Positions 10,136 to 20,660 of a stretch of 64,000 nucleotides of DNA are shown here, piece after piece. A program made the translations under genes and the position numbers. Location: NCBI GenBank assembly GCA_941918925.1, contig OW799237.1:92911015-92975014 (forward strand), in the 5' to 3' direction. This DNA is from Phyto melanocephala (Eukaryota > Arthropoda > Insecta > Diptera > Rhinophoridae). The notes below the pieces were generated by a model. The model saw only the letters and a list, made by a program, of their open reading frames with translations, had not been told where the DNA came from and ran no database searches. Each line of letters opens with the position of its first letter. The first letter of the stretch is position 1.

Positions 10136-10745
10136 CAGTTGAGCATCGATAATCCGTGTTTCAAATAACCGGGAATATTAATTATCCGGGATCGATAACG
10201 AAAGGAAGATTTTTTATTTCAATCGATTAACCGTGATTACCTCAATTATCTGAGATTGAAAAATAGTAAATATAGCGGACAACTTGAGCAATGAGGATGT
10301 AGAAACTTGGCTAAACTGTGATAAAGATGCACCCTCATTTTTGATTTTTTCTGAAGAACTTTTACGCTTGACAAATCACTATGATACAACTGATACCAAA
10401 ATATGCTCGTATGATTCTGATGAAGATGATATAATAGTTACAAAAACATCACTGCAAGATGCTGCAAACGCATCCAGTACCCTGCTAAACTTTTTGGAAA
10501 ATTTTGCATCTTCGAACATTCCAGAAAAAGATAAAATTCAAATCTACCGTGTCAAAGAGAAGCTTTTGGCAAAAAGTACACTTGTTAAGAAGAAGAAACA
10601 AACCACTTTAAATGATAATTTGATTAAATAAAACAAATATTTATGTAGATACAAGTATAAAATTTTACCTCAATTAATCGGTAAATAAAATTGATTAACC
10701 GGAACGCTTTGGGTCCGACCATCGCGGATAATCGATGCTCAACTG
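10136..10745 (+). mobile_element. pogo/Tigger-like element, internally deleted
   Basis: Ends are CAGTTGAGCATCGATAATCC at 10136 and its reverse complement ending GATGCTCAACTG at 10745, with one mismatch in 21. TA dinucleotides flank both sides (10134-10135, 10746-10747), the TA duplication of the Tc1/mariner/pogo group. Subterminal words (ATTAACCG, ATTATCCG) recur near both ends. It carries only the last part of a transposase. Confidence 0.83.
10260..10631 (+). pseudogene. pogo-like transposase C-terminal tail
   Basis: The frame is open from 10260 to the TAA at 10629-10631 with no ATG at its head; the clearly homologous part begins near 10284 (TTG codon). It reads VETWLNCDKDAPSF, then an acidic stretch YDSDEDD, then a helical segment (LQDAANASSTLLNFLENFAS) and a basic tail KKKKQTTLNDNL. 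This order matches the region after the DDE domain of Tigger/pogo transposases: the W-L-D-D motif, acidic linker, C-terminal helices and a tail that in pogo binds PCNA through QxxLxxFF. Here the tail has Q-x-x-L but lacks the aromatic pair. DNA-binding and catalytic domains are missing. The absence of stops over about 120 codons could mean a recent deletion or weak constraint. Confidence 0.72.
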
Positions 10746-11636
10746 TAGAAAATTTGTATTGAATATATTTTCAACTTAAAACAACAATTAAAAATATAAG
10801 TTTTTTTATTTATTATTTAAAATTTTCTGAAGATCATTTACGGTGGGATTAATTTCAAAAATCATTTGCTTTAAAAAATATTATTGTACGTTTTCTGAAG
10901 TTCACTGTATATTACTTTAAAATTATATTAACTTAAAAAAATTTATATTTTCTTAACAAAAAGCAATCATTTTGGGTTTTTTTATTTAATTTACCAATCA
11001 ACAAACCATTAAATTTTCATTTAAAAATTCAATTGCATTAAATGATTTGTATGATTTTGTTTTGTTTTGTTTTTTTTTCAACTGCAACATCGTTCGTCTA
11101 TTAATCATGTTTAATATTTATTTGGATTATTGACAAGACAATGCCAGCGAGTGTTTGGTACAAACAAGACTCATTATTAAAACGAAAAGCCAAAGAAAAT
11201 AAATAAAATCTCACAAATACACACACACACACACCAGCCATTTGGGGGGCAGACAGACATGCCAACAGGCGTTGTAACAACAAAACTAATAAAATAGCTG
11301 CAACTACAAATATCGGCAGAAGCTGCAGCAAGTTAAAAATAAAATTACCAGCAATTTAATAACAAAACAAAGCATGCGAACGACTGTAATAAAGTTTTTG
11401 AGACACGTAATAAAAGAGAAAAAAGCTAAAATATGAATTACAAAAACAGTTGCCGTTACATGAGATAAGAGTTGTTGTTGGTTTTCTTTTTATTATTGAA
11501 ACTTCATTCATATGTACTTGCATATTTATGTGCACACATACATACCTACACAAACATCTAAAATATTTATTTCAGTTTGAAAATTTGGAAGGAGTTCAAG
11601 TTGATTTTCGTTGCAATAACAAACACACTATGCACT
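10746..11636. other. AT-rich DNA with a short CA microsatellite
   Basis: A short (CA)n run lies at 11219-11234. No coding region, family repeat or inverted repeat was recognised. Confidence 0.3.
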
Positions 11637-12987
11637 CATAGCTGCCAGATTTGACGATTTATCGTCATTTTGACGATTTTACGTGCTAAAAATTACATGT
11701 TGACGATTTGACGATTTATGTTATGTTTTTGACGATTTTCAAAAATTCAAGTTTGCAACATTTTTCATTACTTTTATATCAACCTTAAACTAAATAAAAA
11801 TAATTTGTAACGGTTTTTTTATGTTATTAAGGCCATGACTGACTATCCTACAAAGTCGTGCGATTATGTCAAATAAAAATCTGATAGTTTTCTGTCCTAC
11901 ATGAAAAAATCACAACAAAATGTGTTATTGGATGCCACACTGTCATACTTGCTTAGAAAAAGCAACTCTGATTGCACGGAAACTATTATTTTATGAAAAT
12001 TTCCAAAAGATTATCAAATCGGACACACTTGTCAAAAAATCTGTCACACATGTGCACTTTGTGTCCACACTATCACACTTTCTGAACACACATAAAGTTT
12101 GTGACATATCGAACAACTAAATCTGATAGTCAGTCATGGACTTTAATAATAGAACAGAGTGAAAGAGATGATGTTTGTGTGGATAATTTTTTCACTTTGT
12201 ACATTTTTAACATAGATGCCACATTTTATCAACTGATACCTACAACAAGAACATATATAAATTTGGAAACGCGTTTAAAACAATTATAATTTTTTAAGTA
12301 AATTTATTTAAAAATAATTGACAAGTAAATATGCTTAAATACTTAAAAAAAAAATTGTAAGTTCTTTTTAATTATACATTAAAACCTTAAAAATCAAACA
12401 TTATATTTTCAATAGAAAACCAAAATAATGAAAATTGTAGCAGCTCTTCCTCTGTTAGTACAAATTTCAACCATTTTTAGTAGCTAAAATGAAATCTTAA
12501 TGGTGTTTTTCACAAGTAACCAACAGGAAGATGAAAAATAAGGAAGACTGGTTTGCAGATCCAGAAATAAGTTAATGGGCTGAAAAGCGAAACGTTGTGG
12601 CTTATTTTGGCGTTGTGCTCGTCTTACGCTTGTCTAAAGCTACCTTAATCGGTAGAAACTTTAGCAAGAAATGATTATAGTTATGTTTCAAATATTCCAA
12701 AAAGATTCAGCCAATTTATTATTTTTTGTTTATATTTTTCGAAATGAATTCTAAATTGTATTATATTTATTGTCATGTTCTTAACTTAAGGGTCTAATAA
12801 AACCATTGATCTCTCTAGATTTAAAAAGTTTGTTATGTTATGCATTAAATATAAAATGTTTTGTTTTGAAAAAATGCGTTTCTTTATTTTGATGTTTTTA
12901 TGACGATTTGAGTAAACCATTTGACGATTTTGACGATTTTTTTCCCCAAATTAGACGATTTTACCTCTATTTTATCTGGCAGCTATG
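11637..12987. mobile_element. Non-autonomous hAT transposon with subterminal repeats
   Basis: The 14-bp terminal repeats CATAGCTGCCAGAT and ATCTGGCAGCTATG are perfect and flanked by a perfect 8-bp duplication TATGCACT (11629-11636 and 12988-12995), the signature of hAT insertion. Within about 110 bases of the left end and 90 of the right end, the word TGACGATTT or close variants occurs repeatedly (about six times on the left, four on the right). It keeps the same orientation at both ends. hAT transposases are known to bind short subterminal repeats, so these are likely binding sites. No transposase frame is present; the interior holds another element (11831-12142). Confidence 0.88.
11831..12142. 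mobile_element. TTAA-flanked inverted-repeat element nested in the hAT
   Basis: GGCCATGACTGACTATC at 11831 is matched by GATAGTCAGTCATGGACT at the right end (15-bp core CCATGACTGACTATC). TTAA lies immediately outside both ends (11827-11830 and 12143-12146), the target used by piggyBac-type transposons. The ends are not the usual CCC/GGG of piggyBac, so superfamily is inferred from the TTAA only. The interior contains CACAC-rich, TGTGAC-like words and no transposase. Confidence 0.6.
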
Positions 12988-15815
12988 TATGCACTGCTGG
13001 AATAAATAGGAAAAAATCTCCCAAACAATAGATAATTTCACACAGTTGTTAGAGAGAAACAAAATACATTTGCAACAATAACAATAACATAAACAATAAA
13101 TAATAAATAAAAGACCCTGCACTTGTAGTTTGTTGATCAGGTTTCCTATGGTCGTTTGTTTATTCAATGGCTGAGTAAACAAATTTGGCAGAAATGATTG
13201 AATGGGTACGTTAGTTAGTTGGTAAATGACTACATCTTGGCAAAGGTCAATGACAATGGTGTCATCATCATTAACAATCAGTTACAAGCAACCAACGAAC
13301 GAACGAAAAAACAAAATGTCTATTTATGGGTAAAATCTTCAATGTCAACAACAACAACAATAGCATGGCAGAAAGCTTGTTTTGGCCATCATCAATGTCA
13401 CAACAATATTGTAGAAGTGGATTTTCTTCTACCCCAACTTATTTTATACCCTACGGTGCTAAAATATGATTAAAAGAATGATGGAATTTTTTTACAAATT
13501 AAAATTCCATCATACTTAGATATTTTTGAGTTTTAATAATAATTAAAAAAAAAATTTTTATTATTATAATTTTACAATCAAATATTTATGCAGATGTAAT
13601 ACGTATGTAATATGTACTTCTAATATGTGTGTAAAAATTTATTCACTCAACTAAGTCTCTAACATGTTTATATCGAACAATAAATAGCAACATGTAGAGC
13701 CCACATATAACTGTTATTGTCTGTCATATGGTCGGCCTTGTCCCACCAAACTCTTAAACTTTTGTTAAATGTCTGTACAGTCTGTACAGTTACTTATTTG
13801 TATAATAAAATATTAAAGATCGTAATTTTAAATTGTTGCTCTTATGACTTTTTCTTTTTATTTTTTTTTTAATAATAAAAAAATATACTCAATTCATTGC
13901 TGCTTTTTCTTTTCGCTAAATTGTGGCCAAATGTCAGCCAAGTAAACATTAGCAATGGTCAAATTACCTACAATAATGTTTATGTTTGTTTATCTTTTAT
14001 TTTTTTTTTTACAGTCGTTACAGTTTTACAGTGGAGGGGAATTTATGTGGTCTGTTAAAGTTTTTTTTCCGCCAAGGGAAAAATTTGCAAAAACAAAAAT
14101 ATGTAAATCTTTAATAATGATTATAAACCAAAAATTGTTTAACTACTTTCAAAGTGCTTTACATAAGAAAACCTGCTATTCATGAGGGCCATAAAAATAT
14201 TGTCACAAATATGGATTTTATTGATGAAATTGTGATGCAAACAAAAGACTTAAGACACAAGTTGTAAAATGGTGAACCACTTAAATAAGTGATGCTTGTT
14301 AATCGATTGATTTGTTGTTGATTAGTTGAAGTCGTTTTATCTTTCTTTTATAAATAGAGAAATTATTAGGCATTATTAAAGCTCGCTTCACACTAAATAT
14401 TACGACATGTAAAAAAACCTAAATAATATGAGAAAGTATAATGGTGTAAAGGCAATAAAGGTTATGAAATGTCTAAAGTTAAGATGTTTGACAGTCGTAA
14501 TGATCTCTTAATTTGTAGAAATTTTCCTAAATACTATTAAAATAAATCGGGGATGAAAAGTGAACACTTTTTAGTATTTAATACTTTTTTTTTAAATATA
14601 ATACATTTTTATTCTTATCTTGAACATTAAACAATTTAAATATTTTTATTAATGGAGTATTTTGGATTTTTTTTAGTAAATTTTCAATTTATAACTTGTC
14701 CCAAATTAATGTCTTAAATAATTTTTATAAATTTTTGCTCAACAAAGTTGTATGCCATCTGATTTCAGTAGGCTCTTAATAATATCAGCCTCAAGTAATT
14801 AGTGAATCCTTAACAATGCATAAAAAATTCCTTCTAGCTCTCCAATAGTACCACCATTTTAGTTTTGAAACACTAATTTAACTACATGATTTTTTTTATG
14901 TCTGTACCGCATAGGTGGTCATTTTACCAAACAATTTGAAGGACTCACCTCACTTATTTTTATGGTCTGTAATTTAGTCGTTTATGAAGCAGAGACTACA
15001 GGACTTGCTTAGCAGCTGTATTGATATTCTTTTAAATAGAGTGCGTGAAAAAGCAATGATGAATTTGAAAAATATTTAATTTTTAAAGAGTAGAATTTTT
15101 AAATTTAAAATCTTCCCATTTTACCAAGTAAGAAAATAATTAAGCCAGTGTTATCTGCATTATTATATATTTTTTACAATTTTAAAAAATTTTAATACAA
15201 TTGTTTGAGCTCATTTTTTGTATCCCTGTATTTCAAAATTATTTCACTAATACGGTTGAAAAACATCTTGAAAAATGCACTAGACTAAAGATCGTCACTC
15301 TATGTGCCCCAGCACTTATTGTAATTTTTACATACACGACTGCTATCGAAACTTACTACAAAGAGTGTAAGAAAATATGTAAAATCTTACCCTACGTTGC
15401 CACTAACAAGTAGTTACTTGCAAATAGTGTATACGTACTACCAACGAAAATCAGGAAAAGTTCCCAAAAAAAAACACAAACATTTTTTGAGTGGCTATAC
15501 AGCACAGTGCAAGTTCATTTTTAAAATGTCATCAACAAATAAACTTTAAATAAATACAAAATAAATAGCGCTACCTTAATTGTTAACTAAGTGTTGCCAA
15601 TAGTCACTATTGAACGTTATCTGTAGACATATAATTTTTTAATATAATATTTTTTTTTTATTAATAATTGATATTTATGTTAAGACTTACATTCTAAATG
15701 AATATCTTTGCTTTTTCTCAATATTCTTCATATACATACATATATATGCAAAAAATTAGCTGAATTATATACCACAATTGTATGAACTTGACAACAATAA
15801 GACATTTTGATTCAT
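12988..15815. other. AT-rich region; small hairpin, no gene recognised
   Basis: At 13482-13514 ATGATGGAATTTT faces AAAATTCCATCAT across a 10-base loop, a perfect 13-bp hairpin. CAA/ACA runs occur near 13348-13362. Reading frames here (13219-13473, 13955-14185, 15201-15413) show no family resemblance. The stretch is compatible with intron or intergenic DNA. Confidence 0.3.
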
Positions 15816-16025
15816 TAGGTAGCGTGCATTCATCAGGTAGTCTTGATTCGTCAGCTGATTATTTTTTTTCTTCAATAGTTTTATATTTCAGCTGTCAAAG
15901 TTCATAGATAAAAAAGAATTTTCTCTCTTCTCTCATTTATTTTAAATGTCAAACTTCATATTAAAAAAAATATAAACAAAATTATCTTTTTGAACTGCAG
16001 TTACCTGATGAATAAATATGCCTTG
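15816..16025. mobile_element. MITE related to 24383-24594, diverged copy
   Basis: About 200 bases match the copy at 24383-24594: GTCAGCTGATTATTTTTT, ATTTCAGCTGTCAAAG, TCTCTTCTCTCATTTATTTT, AATGTCAAACTTCATAT, ACCTGATRAAT and TATGCCTTGG. The right end is CATCAGGTAA-like in reverse complement and faces GCATTCATCAGGTAGT on the left. The left terminus has decayed and no target duplication is visible. Confidence 0.6.
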
Positions 16026-16137
16026 GAGGTGGGGTTATAACATATTGTTTGATGAAATCAGCACCAATGACTTGACATTGCTTGGTTTGTTTATTTTTTG
16101 CTTACGTTTGGAACTGTAAAACATTTTCACGGTTATT

Positions 16138-17090
16138 ATTTATATATATAAAAATCAATGTGTGTTTGTATGTTTGTTTATGCTTTATAGACGGTTAAAC
16201 GGCTGGACCGATTTCCCTGAAATTTTCACAGAATCTTTCTGTATGTCTGGAAGGAACTATAGGCTATACTTTGGTTTGAAATTGTAAGTGGGCGGGGTGC
16301 CACGCTCTATTTAAGAATAAGTATTAAATATTATATATCACGAAAGTTAATGCAGCTAGAGTCTTCAAATTAAGTGCGGTAAACTTTGACATCCACACGA
16401 ACATTTGGGTAAAAAATGGGCGTATTTGCAATAGTAGGTGTGGCCACATGAATTAAATACTAAATTTCGTATATTTGGAAAACGATATCGATTAGAGTAC
16501 TAAAATTTTGCAAGAGCAACTTTGACACCCAAATAAACATTTCTGAAAAAAATGGGTACATTAGAAATAGTGGGCGTGGCAGCTCTTATAGCAATTGAAT
16601 ACTAAAATTCGTATATTTGGGAAGCGATAACAGTTAGAGTACCCAAATTTTGCACGAGAAGCTTTGACATTTATATGACTATTTTGATAAGAAATGGATG
16701 CTTTAGTAATAGTGGGCGTGGCACCTGTCATATGAATTAAATACAAAAATTCGTATATCTGGGAAGCGATAATAGTTAGAGTACCCAAATTTTGAACGAG
16801 AAGCTTTGACATCTTTATGACTATTTTGATAAGAAATGGATGCTTTAGTAATAGTGGGCGTGGCACCTGTCATATGAATTAAATACAAAAATTCGTATAT
16901 CTGGGAAGCGTTAATAGTTAGAGTACCCAAATTTTGCAAGAGACTCTTTGACGTCTATATGATTATTTGAATAAGAAATGGTTGATTTAATAATAGTAGG
17001 CGCGGCACTTGCAAAATTAATATATTTTCGAACTATAAAATTTTTATTTCATTACGATGGGGGTGGCGAAGCACACCGGGTATTAGCTAG
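16138..17090 (+). mobile_element. Helitron with 142-bp tandem repeats
   Basis: The 5' side reads TTATATATATAAAAATCAAT, close to the TC(T)ATATATATAAAA start of insect Helitrons but without the TC. The 3' side has GGTGGCGAAGCACACC, able to form a short GGTG/CACC hairpin, then CCGGGTATTAGCTAG ending in CTAG at 17087-17090 followed by T. The interior has about four and a half units of 142 bases (GTGGGCGTGGCACCTGTCAT at 16712 and 16854, earlier units near 16421 and 16570). Short frames on both strands are only translations of the repeat. No Rep/helicase is encoded, so it is non-autonomous. Confidence 0.78.
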
Positions 17091-17261
17091 TTGTATTATA
17101 TAAATATGTATTATTATTTCATGTGTAATAGTACAGAAAATTAAAATGAGAAAAATTAAAACAGAACTTTTTGTCAATCGAAAGAAAAGTATTTTTTTTG
17201 CTCTGACAACATGCAATAAAAATCTTACAACTTTAAGAATATTGCGAAAAGTATATTATAA

Positions 17262-17500
17262 TTATTGAGGCTTTCTTCCATAAGAGCATTTTTCTGTAAG
17301 TTTTGCACGACCACGGGTTGGTTGACACAGGATGTTAGCACATCCCCCACAAACAACAACGCCTTGTGCGTGGCTAAATACGGTGGTGTTTCTGTAGCAG
17401 CCAGGGCGTTTAACGTCTATAAAATAGGAGTTGGGATGTTGCACCAAGTGCTTTTCTTGAGTTTCATTAAAGTTTCAGCTGTTTAAAAGTTGCAAGTATT
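17262..17500 (-). pseudogene. RpS27: Retrocopied pseudogene of ribosomal protein S27
   Basis: The minus strand from 17447 to the stop at 17264-17262 reads [59 protein letters not shown]. This follows the C-terminal two thirds of eukaryotic eS27, a small-subunit ribosomal protein with a zinc ribbon, without any intron. Upstream (to about 17500) the expected KRKHKLKR region survives only as EKH/KLKK in shifted frames, so a small insertion breaks the frame. The first zinc-ligand Cys of the C-X2-C pair is Arg (KRPGC instead of KCPGC). Several other conserved positions differ, and the N-terminus and initiator ATG are not recognisable. I see no clear poly(A) tail after the stop. A functional ribosomal protein is excluded. 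Origin by retrotransposition of a spliced mRNA is inferred from the lack of introns. Confidence 0.85.
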
Positions 17501-18929
17501 AGAATATTTATAACAAGATTTTTTTCCCATAAAAATAGACATAAATGCATTTTGTGGTGTTGATTTTTGCAGACAAGCTGTCTTCTGCAACTGTTTGCAG
17601 TAATTTCAAAAAAACCATTTCCATAAATTAGCTTTTCTTTCATTTGCACATGTTCACAACATGTCATAGTTCATGTAATTGTATATATTGTTCGTCATAA
17701 AAACAGCAACAACAACAAAAACAATACACAAATAGTTTATGTAATTTGCAGAAAGGAAATTTTCTCAGCCTATGACGGATGTTCACAAAATTACAATATT
17801 TTTAAAGGAAAATTTTTATTTGTTACAAAATATTTATGAGTTAAATAAAAAAAAACACCGTATGTATTTATGAATGAATGAAGTTGAATAAATATTTAGT
17901 TGCCAAAATAATAAAATTAACGTGTAGTATCTACCTATACACACACAAGTAGCTGATACGTATCCATTATGCACACTTGCTTAGTATGTGTGTTTATGTA
18001 TTATCTCATAAAATTGTCATTTCAATAACAAGTGGGTGATATGTGTGTTGAACATAAATTTTATATTTTCTGTCAATCTGATAATGTCCAAAAATTTCGA
18101 TCTGTAAAATATTAAAACTATTAAAAGATAAGCTGTGTGATAGCATCTACAAATGTATTTAGTATGTATTTGGTAAAAGATACTCTAAGATATTGATTTT
18201 TTATTTTTAGCAAAATGCGTGGTTTATCCAAAGAATTTATCAACTAACTGTGACTGTTTTTAGTTTTACCCTCCCCCAAGATGCCAGTATATTTATGGTC
18301 ATTTACTTGGGCCAGTGGTTTTATGTTTTACCAAATTTGTCACTCAAATTTGACTCAAGTCGATTGGCTATTTATTAGTGATGTCATAATATAATTTAGT
18401 CATTGACACCAAGTCTTACATATAGGCGTAAAGGTGTTAACATATTCCAGTGGGTTAAATAGAATTTGGTAGTAGTAGGACTATTATTTATGTGTAAAAT
18501 ATTTAAAGTTTATATAAAACTATTCATAAATGCAAATTTTTTTAAATTATTTTATTAATAAAGAACCTTAAGCAAATGTTTTTTTAGTCAAATATTTGAT
18601 GAAAAAAATTTCTAGGTCAAAGCAATTCTTAGAATATTTCATATATAGACATAAGATGGTATCAAAAAAAGTTCGCGTTCGCCTTCGAATAGATATATAA
18701 AATCTTTTCGATAATTTTTTTGCCAAACTTAGAGCAGACTTTTTAAATTTTTATTTATATCCGTGGTATGGCAACCTTGAACACGGGTGCTATTGGGTCG
18801 AATTCAACCAAGGCACTTTTTATCATGTTTAACTTGCTGCCAGTGAACCTCCTAGCAAAGAAACTTACGATGAACGCCCGGTAAGACTTCACGCCTAGGA
18901 TGATTGACATTACAGGGCATGTGACCATG
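17501..18929. other. AT-rich; no gene or repeat recognised
   Basis: Contains CAACAACAAAAACAA-type runs near 17705 and ordinary AT-rich sequence. From about 18760 the base composition becomes more balanced, probably because the following non-LTR retrotransposon relic starts there. Confidence 0.3.
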
Positions 18930-19400
18930 CCAGCATTATTAGAAGTTTGGATTTCCTCCCACTCTTATTGACTAATGCGTCTCAGTTCCATTCTTCTGCA
19001 GAAGATTCTTCTCTGTCATCTCGAGGAATGGAACAAAAGAGAGCTTCTCCCATGTTGAAGCCGACTTGGATGTACGTACGGTTGGGTCAAGGGGGAGTTG
19101 TAAAGTTGGTGGCGGCCCTTATATTAGACAGGAGGGAATCCAAATATCTTTGAGACTACCCGGGCAATGAAGCCAAAAAGAGCTTCTTCAATGTTGAAGC
19201 CGACCTGGATGTACGTATGGTTGGGTCAAGGGGCAGTTGTGAAGAAGGTGGTGGCCCTTATATTAGACATGAGGGAATCCGAATATCTTTAAGATTACCG
19301 GATGAATACAGAATACTTCGGGCTGAAATATCAGCAATTAAACGGGCGGGACGCTGGTTGAGGTATAATAAGGTATTCTATAGTAATATCAGGCTGTAGG
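18930..19400 (+). pseudogene. Non-LTR retrotransposon RNase H relic with tandem duplication
   Basis: Two frames show the start of an RNase H domain: DLDVYV followed by (after a shift) a Gly-rich turn and GGGPYIRHEGIRISLRLPDE, then RILRAEISAIKRAGRWL. In intact Jockey/R1-type elements this is TDGSK...G-G-Y-I...I-S-F-R-L-P...AE...AI, with catalytic Asp and Glu. A 139-base segment is repeated in tandem (ATGTTGAAGCCGAC at 19052 and 19191). Because 139 is not a multiple of three, the duplication itself breaks the frame. Other polymerase domains are absent. Confidence 0.62.
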
Positions 19401-19959
19401 GATACGAGACCAGTAATGGAAACTATACATCGCATCACAAAGTGATCCAGAGATCACAGAGGGGGTATACCCCTTCCTGCTTACGAATTTCGTATAGATA
19501 CGTATCTACATACATCGGCCCAGGCGAGGTGGTTGAATGACTCTGGATGTAATATTGCAAGAATAACATGAACCAAGCGGCCTCTGCTCTCTGCCTCTGC
19601 TGATTGGTCATTGCAGTTTTGACAATCATGACAGAAGAATGGGCATAAACTGAAATGATTTTTGTAGAAGCTGTCTAGCCGAAGAGGAGAACGTGTTAGC
19701 ATCATTACTACCATTAAAAAATTTTACTTAGGTTAGATTCGGTTGAAAAGGAGGGGCACTAAAAGCCCAAACCCATGACAGGTATACATTTATGCCCAGT
19801 TGGCATGTTGTGTGCTCCATATGGAAAACAGAATTCCCAACAAAAACCATAATCATATTATTTTCCAAAAGCAACGGACTAGTGCAAGAACAAAATCCCC
19901 TCAATGTAATTCCTTATGGATCTAAAGTAAAATTCTAGGGTCTAATATGCCCAAACGCA

Positions 19960-20660
19960 TGACAATGACAGAGATAGTGTATCAAAATCTCTTCTTCTTC
20001 CTCGCATGCTCTACATGTCATTTCCTCAGACAATTTCATGCGAGTTAGATGGGTTTCCAACTCCGTATGACCTGTAATTACACTGGTTATTCTCCTAAGT
20101 GTTGGTCTACTCAGTCTCAGAATCTCCTTTGATTTCCCAAGATTTGGGTATGTTTGTCACTTTACCGACAGCAGTGCCTTGCCATTTTCTGACATGTTCC
20201 TCCGTCGCCTAACATTTAAGTTTGTCCTTGAATCGTTTAAAGGGTTTAGAATTTTCCAAAGTTATAGTACTCAGAAGAGCTGCCATTTTGGATAATTTGT
20301 CGGCTTTCTCGTTTTCGATCAGCCCGTATCCATATTATCTCCAGATGTTTACAATTTGCATATGAGTTTATCTAGCTGTTGCATCATTGCAGAACGTTCC
20401 GAGATTCAACTCTCTCCTTTCTCAATGTCTTAATCACTGATTGACCATCCGTAAAGATACGAATCAGGGCTTCGCTATTCGTTTCCTTTATCTATTTAAT
20501 TCCTTCCGTAATCGCCATAATCTCAGCCTGGAATATCGTATTGTGATCTGGTAGACGGAAGTATTTGCTTCTGTTTCGGTCTTATAAGCCCATTCCAGTT
20601 TGGTCACCAATCTTCGAACCGTCGGTATAAAGATCGATTCCATGGGTATTTCCTATCCTG
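19960..20660 (-). pseudogene. Non-LTR retrotransposon RNase H relic
   Basis: On the minus strand from about 20660 downward, degraded frames give GDQTGMGL, KYFRLPDHNTIFQAEIMAI and IRIFTDGQSVIKTLR, and further on LGNQRRF and VDQHLGE. These are the conserved Glu (AEIMAI) and second Asp (TDGQS) regions of the RNase H domain in Jockey/R1-like elements, plus its distal part. Stops are frequent and no reverse transcriptase is attached. The minus-strand 3' side (19740-19960) is probably its trailing sequence. A related fragment lies at 47990-48120 on the other strand. Confidence 0.62.

Noticed and set aside
16561..16939. Overlapping minus-strand frames of 78 and 101 codons
   Set aside because: They repeat the same peptide because they lie in the 142-base Helitron repeat; no domain.
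16290..17040. CRISPR-like repeat array
   Set aside because: The 142-base units are contiguous tandem repeats without spacers, inside a eukaryotic Helitron.
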